NCBI GenBank assembly: GCA_016717145.1 | Contig: JADKGD010000015.1 | Location: forward strand, 109,101-173,100 | DNA length: 64,000 bases | Source: Saprospiraceae bacterium | GTDB taxonomy: Bacteria; Bacteroidota; Bacteroidia; Chitinophagales; Saprospiraceae | Reading direction: 5' to 3' | Shown: in pieces, positions 1-9,111 of the stretch | Position numbering within the stretch: the stretch's first letter is position 1 | Layout: every line of letters starts with the position of its first letter | Notes under the pieces: generated by a model | The model's database searches: none | What the model saw: only the letters and a program-made list of their open reading frames with translations | Told to the model about the DNA's origin: nothing | Made by a program: the position numbers and the translations under genes

Positions 1-371
1 GTGTACATGTAGTTATTTACTGCATTTATTACTGTAGGCCAGTGGTATTCCTGATTTTCAAACGCTGCTGGTATTTTTAAACCTGAATAGAGATTTGAGA
101 GAGATGCATATTCAGGCATTCCTGTGATGCAAGCTTCATAGTTTGCCAGTCCCACATATCCGAGTGCATTAGCAACCGGACCTGGTCTGTAACCTGCAGC
201 ATGTCTTTCAATTTCTAAAAACAAATCATTCCATTCGTAAATGATTTTATAATTGTATTGATTTACTGTTTTAACAGGCGTAACTGATGTATCAACGATA
301 TCTTTCTTACATGATGAAAGAAACAAACTCAAAAAGAGTAAAATAAAACCGAATTTAAAAATATTTCTCAT
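1..371 (-). CDS. Vanadium haloperoxidase/PAP2-like lipoprotein, N-terminal part only
   Basis: Reading from an ATG at 371 toward the left edge gives an open frame of 123 codons that leaves the window. It starts with a lipoprotein signal: MRNIFKF, a hydrophobic stretch and the lipobox LSSC followed by KK. The mature part has WNDLFLEIERHAAGYRPGP, then GYVGLANYEA and later YHWPTVINA. These resemble the N-terminal helical region of vanadium-dependent haloperoxidase or PAP2-type acid phosphatase proteins of Bacteroidota. The histidine and arginine active-site motifs would lie beyond the edge, so catalysis cannot be checked. It is transcribed divergently from argS. Confidence 0.65.
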   Translation of the reverse strand, partial: MRNIFKFGFILLFLSLFLSSCKKDIVDTSVTPVKTVNQYNYKIIYEWNDLFLEIERHAAGYRPGPVANALGYVGLANYEACITGMPEYASLSNLYSGLKIPAAFENQEYHWPTVINAVNNYMY

Positions 372-716
372 TGGGTTAAGGATTTTGAATAAAAAATCGA
401 AATGTCTGAATATATAAAAACGCCTCAAAAGTAAACAAAATAAATACTAATTGGTAATAGCTTGCTTAAAATTTATGTGTCGTTTTTGTTAATATTTTTA
501 CAACTTACATAATCTATTTTTAATGACTTGGATATATATTCCGGAATTTGTTATATGATTATAAAAAATCATGCCTAAAATAAAATATTTACAATTTAAT
601 TTATAGAATTGTAAACTTTTTTACAAATTTAAACCCATTTTTTTTATTTTAACCTCCTCAAAAAATAATGTCTTTAGGAATATGTATCTTTGCGCCTCTA
701 AGTAAAAAGTGGATAT
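372..716. other. Divergent intergenic region before argS
   Basis: This is a very AT-rich spacer of 345 nt between the divergent haloperoxidase-like gene and argS. It must hold both promoters. Apart from the -7-like element listed separately I see no RNA gene, repeat or small coding frame. Confidence 0.5.
685..692 (+). promoter_or_regulatory. -7 promoter element (TATCTTTG) of argS
   Basis: TATCTTTG matches the Bacteroidota -7 consensus TAnnTTTG and lies 24 nt upstream of the argS start. No convincing TTTG -33 element sits 19-21 nt further upstream, so the assignment rests on the -7 box only. Confidence 0.45.
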
Positions 717-2561
717 ATGGTTTATTTGAATGGAATAAGGGAGAAGTTTTTGTCTGCTGTATTCATTTCATACGGTATTAAATTAGATCCGAATGTCGTA
801 TTAATAAATGAAACGCGCAAAGAATTTGTTGGTGATTACACTATCGTTATTTTCCCACTTGTAAAGTTATTACAAAAATCTCCTGAACAAATCGGACAAG
901 TTTTGGGTGATTGGCTTGTGAATAATGAAACTAAGATTACAGGTCATAACACCATAAAAGGCTTTTTAAATATATCATTGTCTGATATTTTCTGGACAGA
1001 TATACTAACTGAGATATCAGACACAAAAAACTTTGGATATTCACCATTAAATGGCAAAAAAGTGTTAGTAGAATTCGCTTCTCCCAATACTAACAAACCA
1101 TTACATCTTGGTCATATCCGAAACATTTTATTGGGTTGGTCATGCAGCAAAATTCTGAAAGCAAACGGATATACTGTTTTAAATACTCAAGTCATCAATG
1201 ACCGTGGTATTGCAGTATGCAAAAGTATGTTGGCCTGGAAAAAATTTGCACATGGGGAAACACCCGAATCTACTGGTATAAAGGGAGATCATTTCGTCGG
1301 TAAATATTATGTCCGTTTTGAGACTGAGTTTGTAGCCGAATATGATAATTTTCAAAGTACGAAAATAGGTATTACACTTTACGAGGCCCAAAAAAAAGAT
1401 GGCCAGACCATACATGAATTTTTTAAAGAATATAAAAATACTTATTTTAATACCTATAGCATCCTTGGCGCAGAAGCAAAAAAAATGCTTTTGGATTGGG
1501 AAGCTAAAGACCCTGAAATCATAAGTCTATGGAGAAAAATGAATGACTGGGTGTATGCCGGATTTAATGTGACTTATGAAAAATTAGGTGTTTCATTTGA
1601 TGCCTTGTATTATGAATCTGATACATATTTGCTTGGAAAAAAAGCCATTGATGTTGGCCTTGACAAAGGAATCTTCTACAAAGAACCAGATGGCAGTGTT
1701 TGGATAGATATGGAAGATGTAGGCATGGACAAAAAACTTGTCATGCGCAGTGACGGTACTTCCGTCTATATAACACAGGATATTGGTACTGCTCAACAAC
1801 GGTATGCTGACCTTGGTATTGACAGCATGGTATATACAGTAGCAGATGAACAGGACTATCATTTTAAAGTATTATTTGAAATCCTGAAACGCCTAGGAGA
1901 ACCTTATGCCAACGATTTACATCATTTGTCATATGGCATGATAGACCTTCCTACCGGCAAAATGAAATCAAGGGAAGGAACAGTAGTTGATGCAGATGAT
2001 CTGATAGCTGAAGTCATCGAAGAAGCCAGAAACATGTCTTCAGAAAGAGGAGAGATTACCGCTTTGCCGGTGTCAGAACAGGAAGATATATTGCGAAAAA
2101 TAGGAATGGCTGCACTCAAATTTTTTATTATAAAAGTCCAGCCAAAAAAGAGGATGATCTTCGATCCAAAGGAATCAGTCGATATGCAAGGTCAGACCGG
2201 TCCATACATTCAAAATGCATATGTGCGTATTCAATCTATTTTGCGCAAAGCAGGAAGTGATTACAAACCTTCCACATTTACGCAAGGATGCATTAATGAA
2301 CACGAAAAAACTTTAGTCATGCACGTTATGAATTTTCCTGATATCGTGAAGGAAGCAGGAAAAAATTATGACCCTTCGGCACTTGCAAACTATACTTACG
2401 CGATTGCAAAGGACTTCCATAGATTTTATCATGAAGTACGCATACTCAATGCTGAGACCGAAGACGCTAAATCTTTTAGAATTGGTCTTTGTAAGTTGGT
2501 GGGAGATGTTTTGCTACAAGCTTTTGATTTATTGGGAATAGAAATGCCTGAAAGAATGTGA
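717..2561 (+). CDS. argS: Arginyl-tRNA synthetase
   Basis: This class I synthetase charges tRNA-Arg with arginine in the cytoplasm. The 614 residues are close to the usual bacterial ArgS length. An N-terminal ArgS-specific domain (about residues 1-95) precedes the catalytic core. The core has SPNTNKPLHLGHIRN near residue 125, containing the HIGH signature as HLGH, and KMKSREG near 416 in the KMSKS position. The C-terminal DALR anticodon-binding region contains GPYIQNAYVRIQSI and ends with LLGIEMPERM. The ATG at 717 follows a -7 element. The gene is intact. glnS follows after 73 nt in the same direction, so two tRNA synthetases are neighbours and may be cotranscribed. Confidence 0.96.
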   Translation: MVYLNGIREKFLSAVFISYGIKLDPNVVLINETRKEFVGDYTIVIFPLVKLLQKSPEQIGQVLGDWLVNNETKITGHNTIKGFLNISLSDIFWTDILTEISDTKNFGYSPLNGKKVLVEFASPNTNKPLHLGHIRNILLGWSCSKILKANGYTVLNTQVINDRGIAVCKSMLAWKKFAHGETPESTGIKGDHFVGKYYVRFETEFVAEYDNFQSTKIGITLYEAQKKDGQTIHEFFKEYKNTYFNTYSILGAEAKKMLLDWEAKDPEIISLWRKMNDWVYAGFNVTYEKLGVSFDALYYESDTYLLGKKAIDVGLDKGIFYKEPDGSVWIDMEDVGMDKKLVMRSDGTSVYITQDIGTAQQRYADLGIDSMVYTVADEQDYHFKVLFEILKRLGEPYANDLHHLSYGMIDLPTGKMKSREGTVVDADDLIAEVIEEARNMSSERGEITALPVSEQEDILRKIGMAALKFFIIKVQPKKRMIFDPKESVDMQGQTGPYIQNAYVRIQSILRKAGSDYKPSTFTQGCINEHEKTLVMHVMNFPDIVKEAGKNYDPSALANYTYAIAKDFHRFYHEVRILNAETEDAKSFRIGLCKLVGDVLLQAFDLLGIEMPERM

Positions 2562-2634
2562 TTTAATTACAATTTCTATTCCTAATACAACTTTACAACA
2601 CCCTAAAAACATATATCATTAATCATTTACTAAT

Positions 2635-4311
2635 ATGTCAGAAGAAAAAAGAGAATCACTAAATTTTATTGAGCAAATAATTGAAGATGACATCAGAAAC
2701 GGTGTAAATCATGGGAGAGTACTCACAAGATTCCCCCCGGAACCTAATGGTTATCTACACATAGGACATGCAAAAGCAATTTGTATAAATTTTGGTGTTG
2801 CGCAGAAATACGGTGGTAAAACAAATTTGAGATTTGATGATACTAACCCGGCTACAGAAGAGACTGAATATGTAGACAGCATAATAAATGACATCAAATG
2901 GTTAGGTTTTGAATGGAATGGCCCGGTATTATATACCTCAGATTATTTTGATCAATTGTACAGTTTTGCTATTAATCTGATACAAAAAGGACTTGCATAC
3001 GTAGACGATAGCACGCCTGATGAAATTGCAGCCATGAAAGGCACACCCGGCGTTGCAGGAAAAGACAGTGTTTATAAGTCCCGTTCCATAGATGAAAATC
3101 TTGATTTATTCCATCGTATGAAAAATGGTGAATTTGAAGATGGGTCAAGGGTATTGCGCGCCAACATTGATATGACTTCACCAAACATGCTCATGAGGGA
3201 TCCTATTATATATCGCATTAAAAAAGAACATCACCACAGGTCAGGTGACAAATGGTGTATTTATCCTATGTATGACTTTGCACATGGTCAGTCTGATTCC
3301 ATAGAAAATATCACTAATTCACTTTGCTCTCTGGAGTTTATTCATCACCGACCTGTCTATGATTGGTTTATCGAAAAATTGGGTATATTTCCTTCCAAAC
3401 AAACAGAGTTCGCCCGAATGAATGTGGAATATATGATTACGTCCAAAAGAAAATTGCTGAAGCTTGTTCAAGAAAATTTTGTATCAGGTTGGGACGACCC
3501 TCGCATGCCAACGATTTCAGGTATGAGACGTCGAGGCTTTCCTGCTGAGGCCATCCGAAATTTTTGCGATAAAGCCGGAGTGGCTAAAAGGGAGAATACC
3601 ATAGAGATTTCACTACTTGATGCCTGTGTACGGGAAGAACTAAACAAAACATCACTTAGAGCAATGGTCGTATTGGATCCGATAAAAGTTATCATTACAA
3701 ATTATCCAATAGGCAGATCAGAATTATTGATGGCAGAAAATAATCCTGAAGATGCCCATGCCGGTCATCGTGAGATGCAATTCGGTAGAGAGATATATAT
3801 CGAGCGCGAAGATTTTATGGAAGATGCACCACCAAAATACTTTAGAATGACGCCCGGAGCGGACGTCAGACTAAAAAATGCGTATATTTTACATTGTACA
3901 GGCGTCGAAAACGATGAAGAAGGGAATGTAAAAAACATTTTAGTTACTTACTATCCGAATAGTAAAAGTGGAGAAGACGTCTCAGGCATCAAACCAAAAG
4001 GTACACTTCATTGGGTAAATGCCGAGGATGCACTTCCGTGTGAAGTCAGAATGTATGATAAACTATTTACTGTACCCGATCCCACAATGGATGATGATAA
4101 AGATTTTCTTGAATTTTACAATCAAGATTCGCTTTTGACGCTACAAAACTCGTTAATGGAATCCAGTCTGAATAATTCAAAATCAGGTACGCAGTATCAA
4201 TTCATACGACATGGTTATTTCTGTACTGACCCTGATAGCACCCCAGGTAAGATGATATTCAATAAGACGGTAGGACTGAAGGACTCTTTTGTTAAGGAAG
4301 TAAAAAAATGA
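2635..4311 (+). CDS. glnS: Glutaminyl-tRNA synthetase
   Basis: This class I synthetase forms Gln-tRNA(Gln) directly, so the organism need not rely wholly on the transamidation route. The 558 residues match the bacterial GlnRS length. PPEPNGYLHIGHAKA at about residues 34-48 carries the HIGH motif. MITSKRKL near residue 267 is the KMSKS-type loop in its usual GlnRS form. The two beta-barrel anticodon-binding domains follow, with features such as GTLHWVNAEDA and a C-terminal GYFCTDPDS. The reading frame is unbroken. It lies 73 nt after argS. Confidence 0.97.
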   Translation: MSEEKRESLNFIEQIIEDDIRNGVNHGRVLTRFPPEPNGYLHIGHAKAICINFGVAQKYGGKTNLRFDDTNPATEETEYVDSIINDIKWLGFEWNGPVLYTSDYFDQLYSFAINLIQKGLAYVDDSTPDEIAAMKGTPGVAGKDSVYKSRSIDENLDLFHRMKNGEFEDGSRVLRANIDMTSPNMLMRDPIIYRIKKEHHHRSGDKWCIYPMYDFAHGQSDSIENITNSLCSLEFIHHRPVYDWFIEKLGIFPSKQTEFARMNVEYMITSKRKLLKLVQENFVSGWDDPRMPTISGMRRRGFPAEAIRNFCDKAGVAKRENTIEISLLDACVREELNKTSLRAMVVLDPIKVIITNYPIGRSELLMAENNPEDAHAGHREMQFGREIYIEREDFMEDAPPKYFRMTPGADVRLKNAYILHCTGVENDEEGNVKNILVTYYPNSKSGEDVSGIKPKGTLHWVNAEDALPCEVRMYDKLFTVPDPTMDDDKDFLEFYNQDSLLTLQNSLMESSLNNSKSGTQYQFIRHGYFCTDPDSTPGKMIFNKTVGLKDSFVKEVKK

Positions 4312-4374
4312 TTTGTTAGGTGTATATTTTGATGTCCCATTAGAAATGGACAGGTCAATTTAATATAAAACAAC

Positions 4375-5220
4375 ATGCCGGTTAAATATTTCAGTATTAT
4401 TATAGCTTATTATAAAAACATCGACGCACTGGAATTGATTATCAGAGCATTGATTAAACAAAGTTATGCTAATTTTGAGATCATTATAGCTGAAGACAAT
4501 GTGGCATCCGAATTTACTTTTTTATGTAAAGTTCCTGTAAATCAAACTATTAAACATGTATATCAATCATCAGATGATGGTTTCCGAAAAAATAAAATAC
4601 TCAATAAAGCTTTAGATGTCAGTGCAGGAGATTGGGTAATTTTTATTGACGGTGATTGTATTCCTCAAAGACATTTTGTTTCTGCTTATAACAGACATCT
4701 GACAGATTTTAGATTATGTTTCGGTCGTCGTATCATGTTGAGTCAGAGTATAACAAAAAAATTGTATGCTGCCAAAGACCTAAGTCAACTCAATTTTTTA
4801 CAATTTTTATCATCGGGGTCAAAAAAATTAAAATACACTTTGTACATACCCCAATTGATACAGCAAAGAGATAAAGGTGTTTGGGGTCATAATTGGGGCA
4901 TTAAAAAAAGTCATCTTGTGGAAGTAAATGGTTTTGATGAAGACTATCAGACAGCCGGGGTTGGGGAAGATGTGGATATAGAATGGAGGCTAAAAAGTAT
5001 TGGGGTCAAACTATTTTCCATTAGATATGCTGCCATCCAATACCATCTTTATCACACAGAAAACTATTCCATTGTGGATGTGCAGACAGGAATGGCACAA
5101 TTGACCTTAAAACAACAGAAAAATCAATTTTGGGCACAAAATGGACTGGTAAAAAAATTAATCCAAAATAAATGTTTCGACTCTAAAATCACTTTCGGAA
5201 TAAGCATTAACTTTATGTGA
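4375..5220 (+). CDS. Family 2 glycosyltransferase
   Basis: This is a cytoplasmic GT-A fold transferase of 281 residues. The N-terminus FSIIIAYYKNIDALELIIRAL is typical of GT2. IFIDGDC near residue 89 holds the DxD-like metal and nucleotide-sugar site. GHNWGIKK followed by NGFDEDY and GEDVDIEWRL corresponds to the acceptor side and the ED catalytic-base motif. Such proteins usually modify lipopolysaccharide cores or capsules; the sugar cannot be told from sequence. It overlaps the next glycosyltransferase by a few bases, so the two are probably translated together. Confidence 0.85.
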   Translation: MPVKYFSIIIAYYKNIDALELIIRALIKQSYANFEIIIAEDNVASEFTFLCKVPVNQTIKHVYQSSDDGFRKNKILNKALDVSAGDWVIFIDGDCIPQRHFVSAYNRHLTDFRLCFGRRIMLSQSITKKLYAAKDLSQLNFLQFLSSGSKKLKYTLYIPQLIQQRDKGVWGHNWGIKKSHLVEVNGFDEDYQTAGVGEDVDIEWRLKSIGVKLFSIRYAAIQYHLYHTENYSIVDVQTGMAQLTLKQQKNQFWAQNGLVKKLIQNKCFDSKITFGISINFM

Positions 5221-6122
5221 TTATGACCTACGATCATCCTATTTCAATACATGCCGGGAAACGATTTCCTGATTCAAAATTTTCAATTCTTATTCCTACG
5301 TGGAATAATTTGGAGATGCTGAAGATTTGTGTCTCCAGTATACTTAAAAATTCCTCTTTTTCTCACGAAATAATCATACATGTTAACGAAGGCATAGATG
5401 GGACATGGGACTGGGTAAAGGAAAATGGTTATTCTTATACACATAGTACACAAAATGTAGGTGTTTGTTATGCCATGAATGCCATGGCCAAATTGGCGAC
5501 AACAGATTATATATTATATATAAATGATGACATGTATGTCTGTCCGGCATGGGATGTCTTTTTGAATGACGCCATTAAAGAAGCGGGCAATCCATATTTT
5601 TATTTTTCCGCCACTATGATCGAACCATTTGGAAATAAAAATAAATGTGCCATTACACCATTTAATTTTGGTATTTCACCTGAAACATTTAAGGAAGCCG
5701 CCTTGCTTGAGTTTATTAAGACCGTAGAAAAAGGAGACTGGTATGGTGCAACCTGGCCTCCATCCATTGTGCATCGCAAGCTTTGGGATGAAGTGGGAGG
5801 CTATAGTGTTGCCTTTTCACCAGGTTTTGGTTCTGACCCGGATTTTAGTATGAAGTTGTGGCAGGCTGGGGTCAGGAACTTTAAAGGCCTCGGAAAAAGT
5901 TTAGTATATCATTTTCAATCCAAAAGTACGGATAGGGTCACACCAAATAATGGACGCCTCCAGTTTGCTCAAAAATGGGGACTTCCGGCAAGTTATTTTT
6001 ACAAAGAGGTATTAAAACTTGGCAATCAAACGGATGGGACAGTGCTCAAAATGCCGAAAAACACCTCATATCTTCTTGCAAAACTGAGGGCAATCTGGAT
6101 AAAATGGTATGAAGGTATGTGA
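5217..6122 (+). CDS. Family 2 glycosyltransferase
   Basis: This 301-residue protein has a GT2 fold, starting FSILIPTWNNLEMLKICVSSIL. YINDDMYVCPAWD near residue 102 carries the DxD-type site, and VGGYSVAFSPGFGSDPDFSMKLW contains the conserved Asp cluster downstream. Translation can start at GTG 5217 or ATG 5223; both are compatible with coupling to the preceding glycosyltransferase, whose stop codon overlaps. Substrate and acceptor are unknown. The C-terminus runs past the domain with a basic, aromatic tail (KLRAIWIKWYEGM) that could associate with the membrane. Confidence 0.83.
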   Translation: MIMTYDHPISIHAGKRFPDSKFSILIPTWNNLEMLKICVSSILKNSSFSHEIIIHVNEGIDGTWDWVKENGYSYTHSTQNVGVCYAMNAMAKLATTDYILYINDDMYVCPAWDVFLNDAIKEAGNPYFYFSATMIEPFGNKNKCAITPFNFGISPETFKEAALLEFIKTVEKGDWYGATWPPSIVHRKLWDEVGGYSVAFSPGFGSDPDFSMKLWQAGVRNFKGLGKSLVYHFQSKSTDRVTPNNGRLQFAQKWGLPASYFYKEVLKLGNQTDGTVLKMPKNTSYLLAKLRAIWIKWYEGM

Positions 6123-6195
6123 CATTTATAAATTTACTTTATCTCTGGTCAATAACTTAACAGTTCATTTATTTTCAAATTATCAGTATTGTTGT

Positions 6196-6678
6196 TCAAT
6201 CCACTTTTGCCAATATCAATTGTCTGTTGATGGCTTCTTCCAGAGAAATAAACGTTTCTGTACGTTGGATGCCTTTGATGGCCTGAAGTTTTTTGGAAAG
6301 TACTTCTCTTAAATGATCAGTATCGCGACAGACTATTTTTGCAAATATTGAATAATTACCAGTGGTATAGTGTGCATCTACAACTTCAGGAATCTTATTC
6401 ATTTCAGTTTTGACACTGTCATACATGTGTGATTTCTCCAGATAAATTCCCAGGAATGCACAAATGTCATAACCCAACAGAGCATAATCAAGATCCGCCC
6501 TGATGCCTTTTATTATTTTGGCCTCTGTTAGTTTTTTTATCCGAACGTGAACAGTACCTGCAGATACAAAAAGTTTTTTGCCGATTTCGGCATAAGACAT
6601 CTTGGCATCAGTTGCCAGAATTGACAGAATTTTTGAATCGACATCATCTAATTCTATACGTTTAATATTAGTTATCAT
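6196..6678 (-). CDS. Lrp/AsnC family transcriptional regulator
   Basis: This 160-residue protein has the standard Lrp layout. An N-terminal winged helix-turn-helix (about residues 10-60, LDDVDSKILSILATDAKMSYAEIG and later SAGTVHVRIKKL) is followed by an alpha-beta sandwich effector domain (about 70-150), with VDAHYTTGNYSIFAKIVCRD in the ligand-binding region. Family members sense amino acids or related small molecules and control their own operon or transport genes. The gene is convergent with the glycosyltransferase pair. A TGTGATATG sequence immediately upstream of its start could belong to an autoregulatory site, but I cannot support that further. Confidence 0.9.
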   Translation of the reverse strand: MITNIKRIELDDVDSKILSILATDAKMSYAEIGKKLFVSAGTVHVRIKKLTEAKIIKGIRADLDYALLGYDICAFLGIYLEKSHMYDSVKTEMNKIPEVVDAHYTTGNYSIFAKIVCRDTDHLREVLSKKLQAIKGIQRTETFISLEEAINRQLILAKVD

Positions 6679-6934
6679 ATCACATTTTGGTGCAAATATC
6701 CAAAATCATTTAACATTTATACCATTTTATAAAACAATATATACTACTCATACAGGTGAAAACTTAAATAAAACAGTTTTATTGAACATAAATTAGTCAA
6801 CAATAAATGAAATTATATACTTTGGCAGGAAATTAGCAGGTAGCTTTGTAGGCCATAGCATAAAACCGTTTGAATAACGATATATATTGATGGTTAAAAA
6901 TAATTAATGATTCCTCATTTTAATTTGTATTTCA

Positions 6935-8599
6935 TTGGACTCGCAAAAAAAAGATAATTATAAAGTACTCCAGCCATTATTATTGTCAGCAAGTATGGCG
7001 ATAGGCATTATGGCTGGGTTTAAAATGAATGATAACCCTGAAGTTGATCTGATAAAAAACTTAGATTACCCCACAGATCAGGCACATATGGTAGGGAGGA
7101 TAGAAGAGGTACTTCGCTTTGTGGAGAACAAATACGTGGATAAAATTAATAACAATGATTTGGTAGAAGAAGCACTAATGGCAGTGTTTAATAAATTGGA
7201 CCCCCATTCTGTTTACCTCTCTCCAAACGATGTGACTGAAGTAGCCGACCAAATGAATGGTTCCTTTAACGGTATAGGTATCGAAAATTTTATCATCGAC
7301 GATACCGTAAACATATATGATGTCATCAAAGAAAGTCCAGCAGAAAAAAGCGGATTAAAAGCTTTTGATAAAATTATTGCTATCAATGATTCGATTGTTG
7401 CCGGACAGGGTATGGATTTTTCTGATATCAGGGCTATGTTGCGAAAAGAGAAAGGAGAAAATGTAAAAGTCCGGATATTACGCCACAAAACCCAAACTAC
7501 GTTCAACATAGCTGTCAATGAGGTTCCTGTTCCCACAGTATCGTCCTATTTAATACCAGAATTTCAAACTGCCTGCATTAAAATTGATCGGTTCGGTTCC
7601 AAAACATATAAGGAATTTATGGTGGAAGTAGAAAAATACTTTTTGGAAGTCACAAAAAAACCGGATACACCTACTAAAGCAAAACATCTAATTCTGGACC
7701 TCCGTGACAATCCGGGCGGATACCTACCAGAGGCTACTAATATCTTATGTCAGCTATTTGAGGAAAAAGAGAAACTTTTGGTGTATACAGAGGGTAGAAA
7801 CAATAAAAAAAATGAATATAAAAGTGTAGGTAAATGTTTTTTTGCCATTGATCAGATCGTGGTCTTAATAGATGAAAATTCCGCCTCAGCCAGTGAGATA
7901 GTTGCCGGAGCCATTCAGGATTGGGACCGAGGTTTTGTCATAGGCCGGAGATCATTTGGCAAAGGTCTGGTGCAGGAACAATATGACCTGAATAATGGAG
8001 GGGCCATAAGACTGACCGTAGCCAGATATTTTACACCTTCAGGCAGATCGATCCAACGGGAATACGAGAATAGACAGGGTTATGAAGAAGATTTCAGCAA
8101 ACGTCACAAAAATGGAGACTTATTCAATAGGGATAGTACAATCATTAAAAAAGACAGTTTAAAATATTATACGTTATTATTAAAACGACCTGTATTGGCA
8201 TCGGGAGGTATTACCCCTGATCTGTTTATACCCATGGATTCCTTTTATAAAAATGAAGATTTTTTGAGAATAAAGTCATTATTACCTGAGTTTACGTACA
8301 GATATGTGTCACGTAACAAAAAACTATTCCCCATAGATATAACATCATTTTCAACCTGGAAGATTCCTCAGGTATTTTATTCAGATTTTAAGTCTTTCAT
8401 AGCCAAAGAAGAAAAAAGCATACTTGTCACTGAGACTGATCTAGCCAAATTAGAAAAAGAGGTAAAATATCAGGTAATAAGATTATTGTATGGCAAATCA
8501 ATTGCTGATTCTACAGAAAGTAAACACGATGCTTTTATTACATTGGCCAGCAAACTAATAAGAGACAAAAGTTCTCTTAAGAATTTCAAATCTAAATAA
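6935..8599 (+). CDS. S41 family C-terminal processing peptidase
   Basis: This is a membrane-anchored periplasmic serine protease. The start is TTG at 6935: upstream the frame is closed by a stop at 6908, and this start gives a short basic N-terminus followed by the hydrophobic anchor LLLSASMAIGIMAGF, as in Bacteroidota homologues. A PDZ domain spans roughly residues 90-190 (GIGIENFIIDDTVNIYDVI). The protease core has LRDNPGG, the nucleophile motif NSASASEI and, about 25 residues later, the general-base lysine in RSFGKGLVQEQ. The 554-residue length is normal. The C-terminal 150 residues form the variable CTP tail. Confidence 0.92.
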   Translation: MDSQKKDNYKVLQPLLLSASMAIGIMAGFKMNDNPEVDLIKNLDYPTDQAHMVGRIEEVLRFVENKYVDKINNNDLVEEALMAVFNKLDPHSVYLSPNDVTEVADQMNGSFNGIGIENFIIDDTVNIYDVIKESPAEKSGLKAFDKIIAINDSIVAGQGMDFSDIRAMLRKEKGENVKVRILRHKTQTTFNIAVNEVPVPTVSSYLIPEFQTACIKIDRFGSKTYKEFMVEVEKYFLEVTKKPDTPTKAKHLILDLRDNPGGYLPEATNILCQLFEEKEKLLVYTEGRNNKKNEYKSVGKCFFAIDQIVVLIDENSASASEIVAGAIQDWDRGFVIGRRSFGKGLVQEQYDLNNGGAIRLTVARYFTPSGRSIQREYENRQGYEEDFSKRHKNGDLFNRDSTIIKKDSLKYYTLLLKRPVLASGGITPDLFIPMDSFYKNEDFLRIKSLLPEFTYRYVSRNKKLFPIDITSFSTWKIPQVFYSDFKSFIAKEEKSILVTETDLAKLEKEVKYQVIRLLYGKSIADSTESKHDAFITLASKLIRDKSSLKNFKSK

Positions 8600-8609
8600 T
8601 AACCGGGCC

Positions 8610-8635
8610 GTATTTTGACAATATGTCCAAAATAC
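8610..8635 (+). terminator. Hairpin after the S41 peptidase gene
   Basis: GTATTTTG and CAAAATAC form an 8-bp stem closing on an inner GAC/GTC pairing with one bulged base. It lies 10 nt after the stop codon. The following T tract is short, so this is a moderate candidate. Confidence 0.45.
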
Positions 8636-9102
8636 AACTTTAATTTCGAACGAGTTATATTATAAAACATATAACATATTATCGTATATTGTAAATTATT
8701 GATAAATTGTATTTTATAATTTACAAAAATAATTATGTGTTAATATGCACTATAAAAGCACTATACATATTAAAAAATAAAATTATAAAAAAAATACTAT
8801 AAATCATTACATTACATATTAAATATATTTTACATTTGTGTCGTAATACGCTTCATCCGCGTTTGCAGAACCTTTCAGGAGTTATTCCAACCGAATAATA
8901 GTAGTGCCCAATTACAGTATTCAGTGACTTAATATAGAAAGTCATATTTGGATTATGTTTTTTGATCCGGTTTATAAAAGAACTGGTCTTGTTTTATGTA
9001 ATAAAACAAATAGTAAAGGATATTTTAACATTTACATAAGCTCTTGCACAAAGCGGTTTTTGTGTACAGCATAACAAATTTTTATTTTACTTAAACTCAA
9101 AA
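8636..9102. other. AT-rich intergenic region before the large T9SS gene
   Basis: About 470 nt without a supported gene. A TAnnTTTG element (TACATTTG, 8831-8838) could be the -7 box of the large downstream gene, which would give a leader of roughly 270 nt. A small CACAAA/TTTGTG hairpin is visible near 9045-9062. I see no recognisable riboswitch or RNA gene. Confidence 0.35.
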
Positions 9103-9111
9103 TTGGATCTC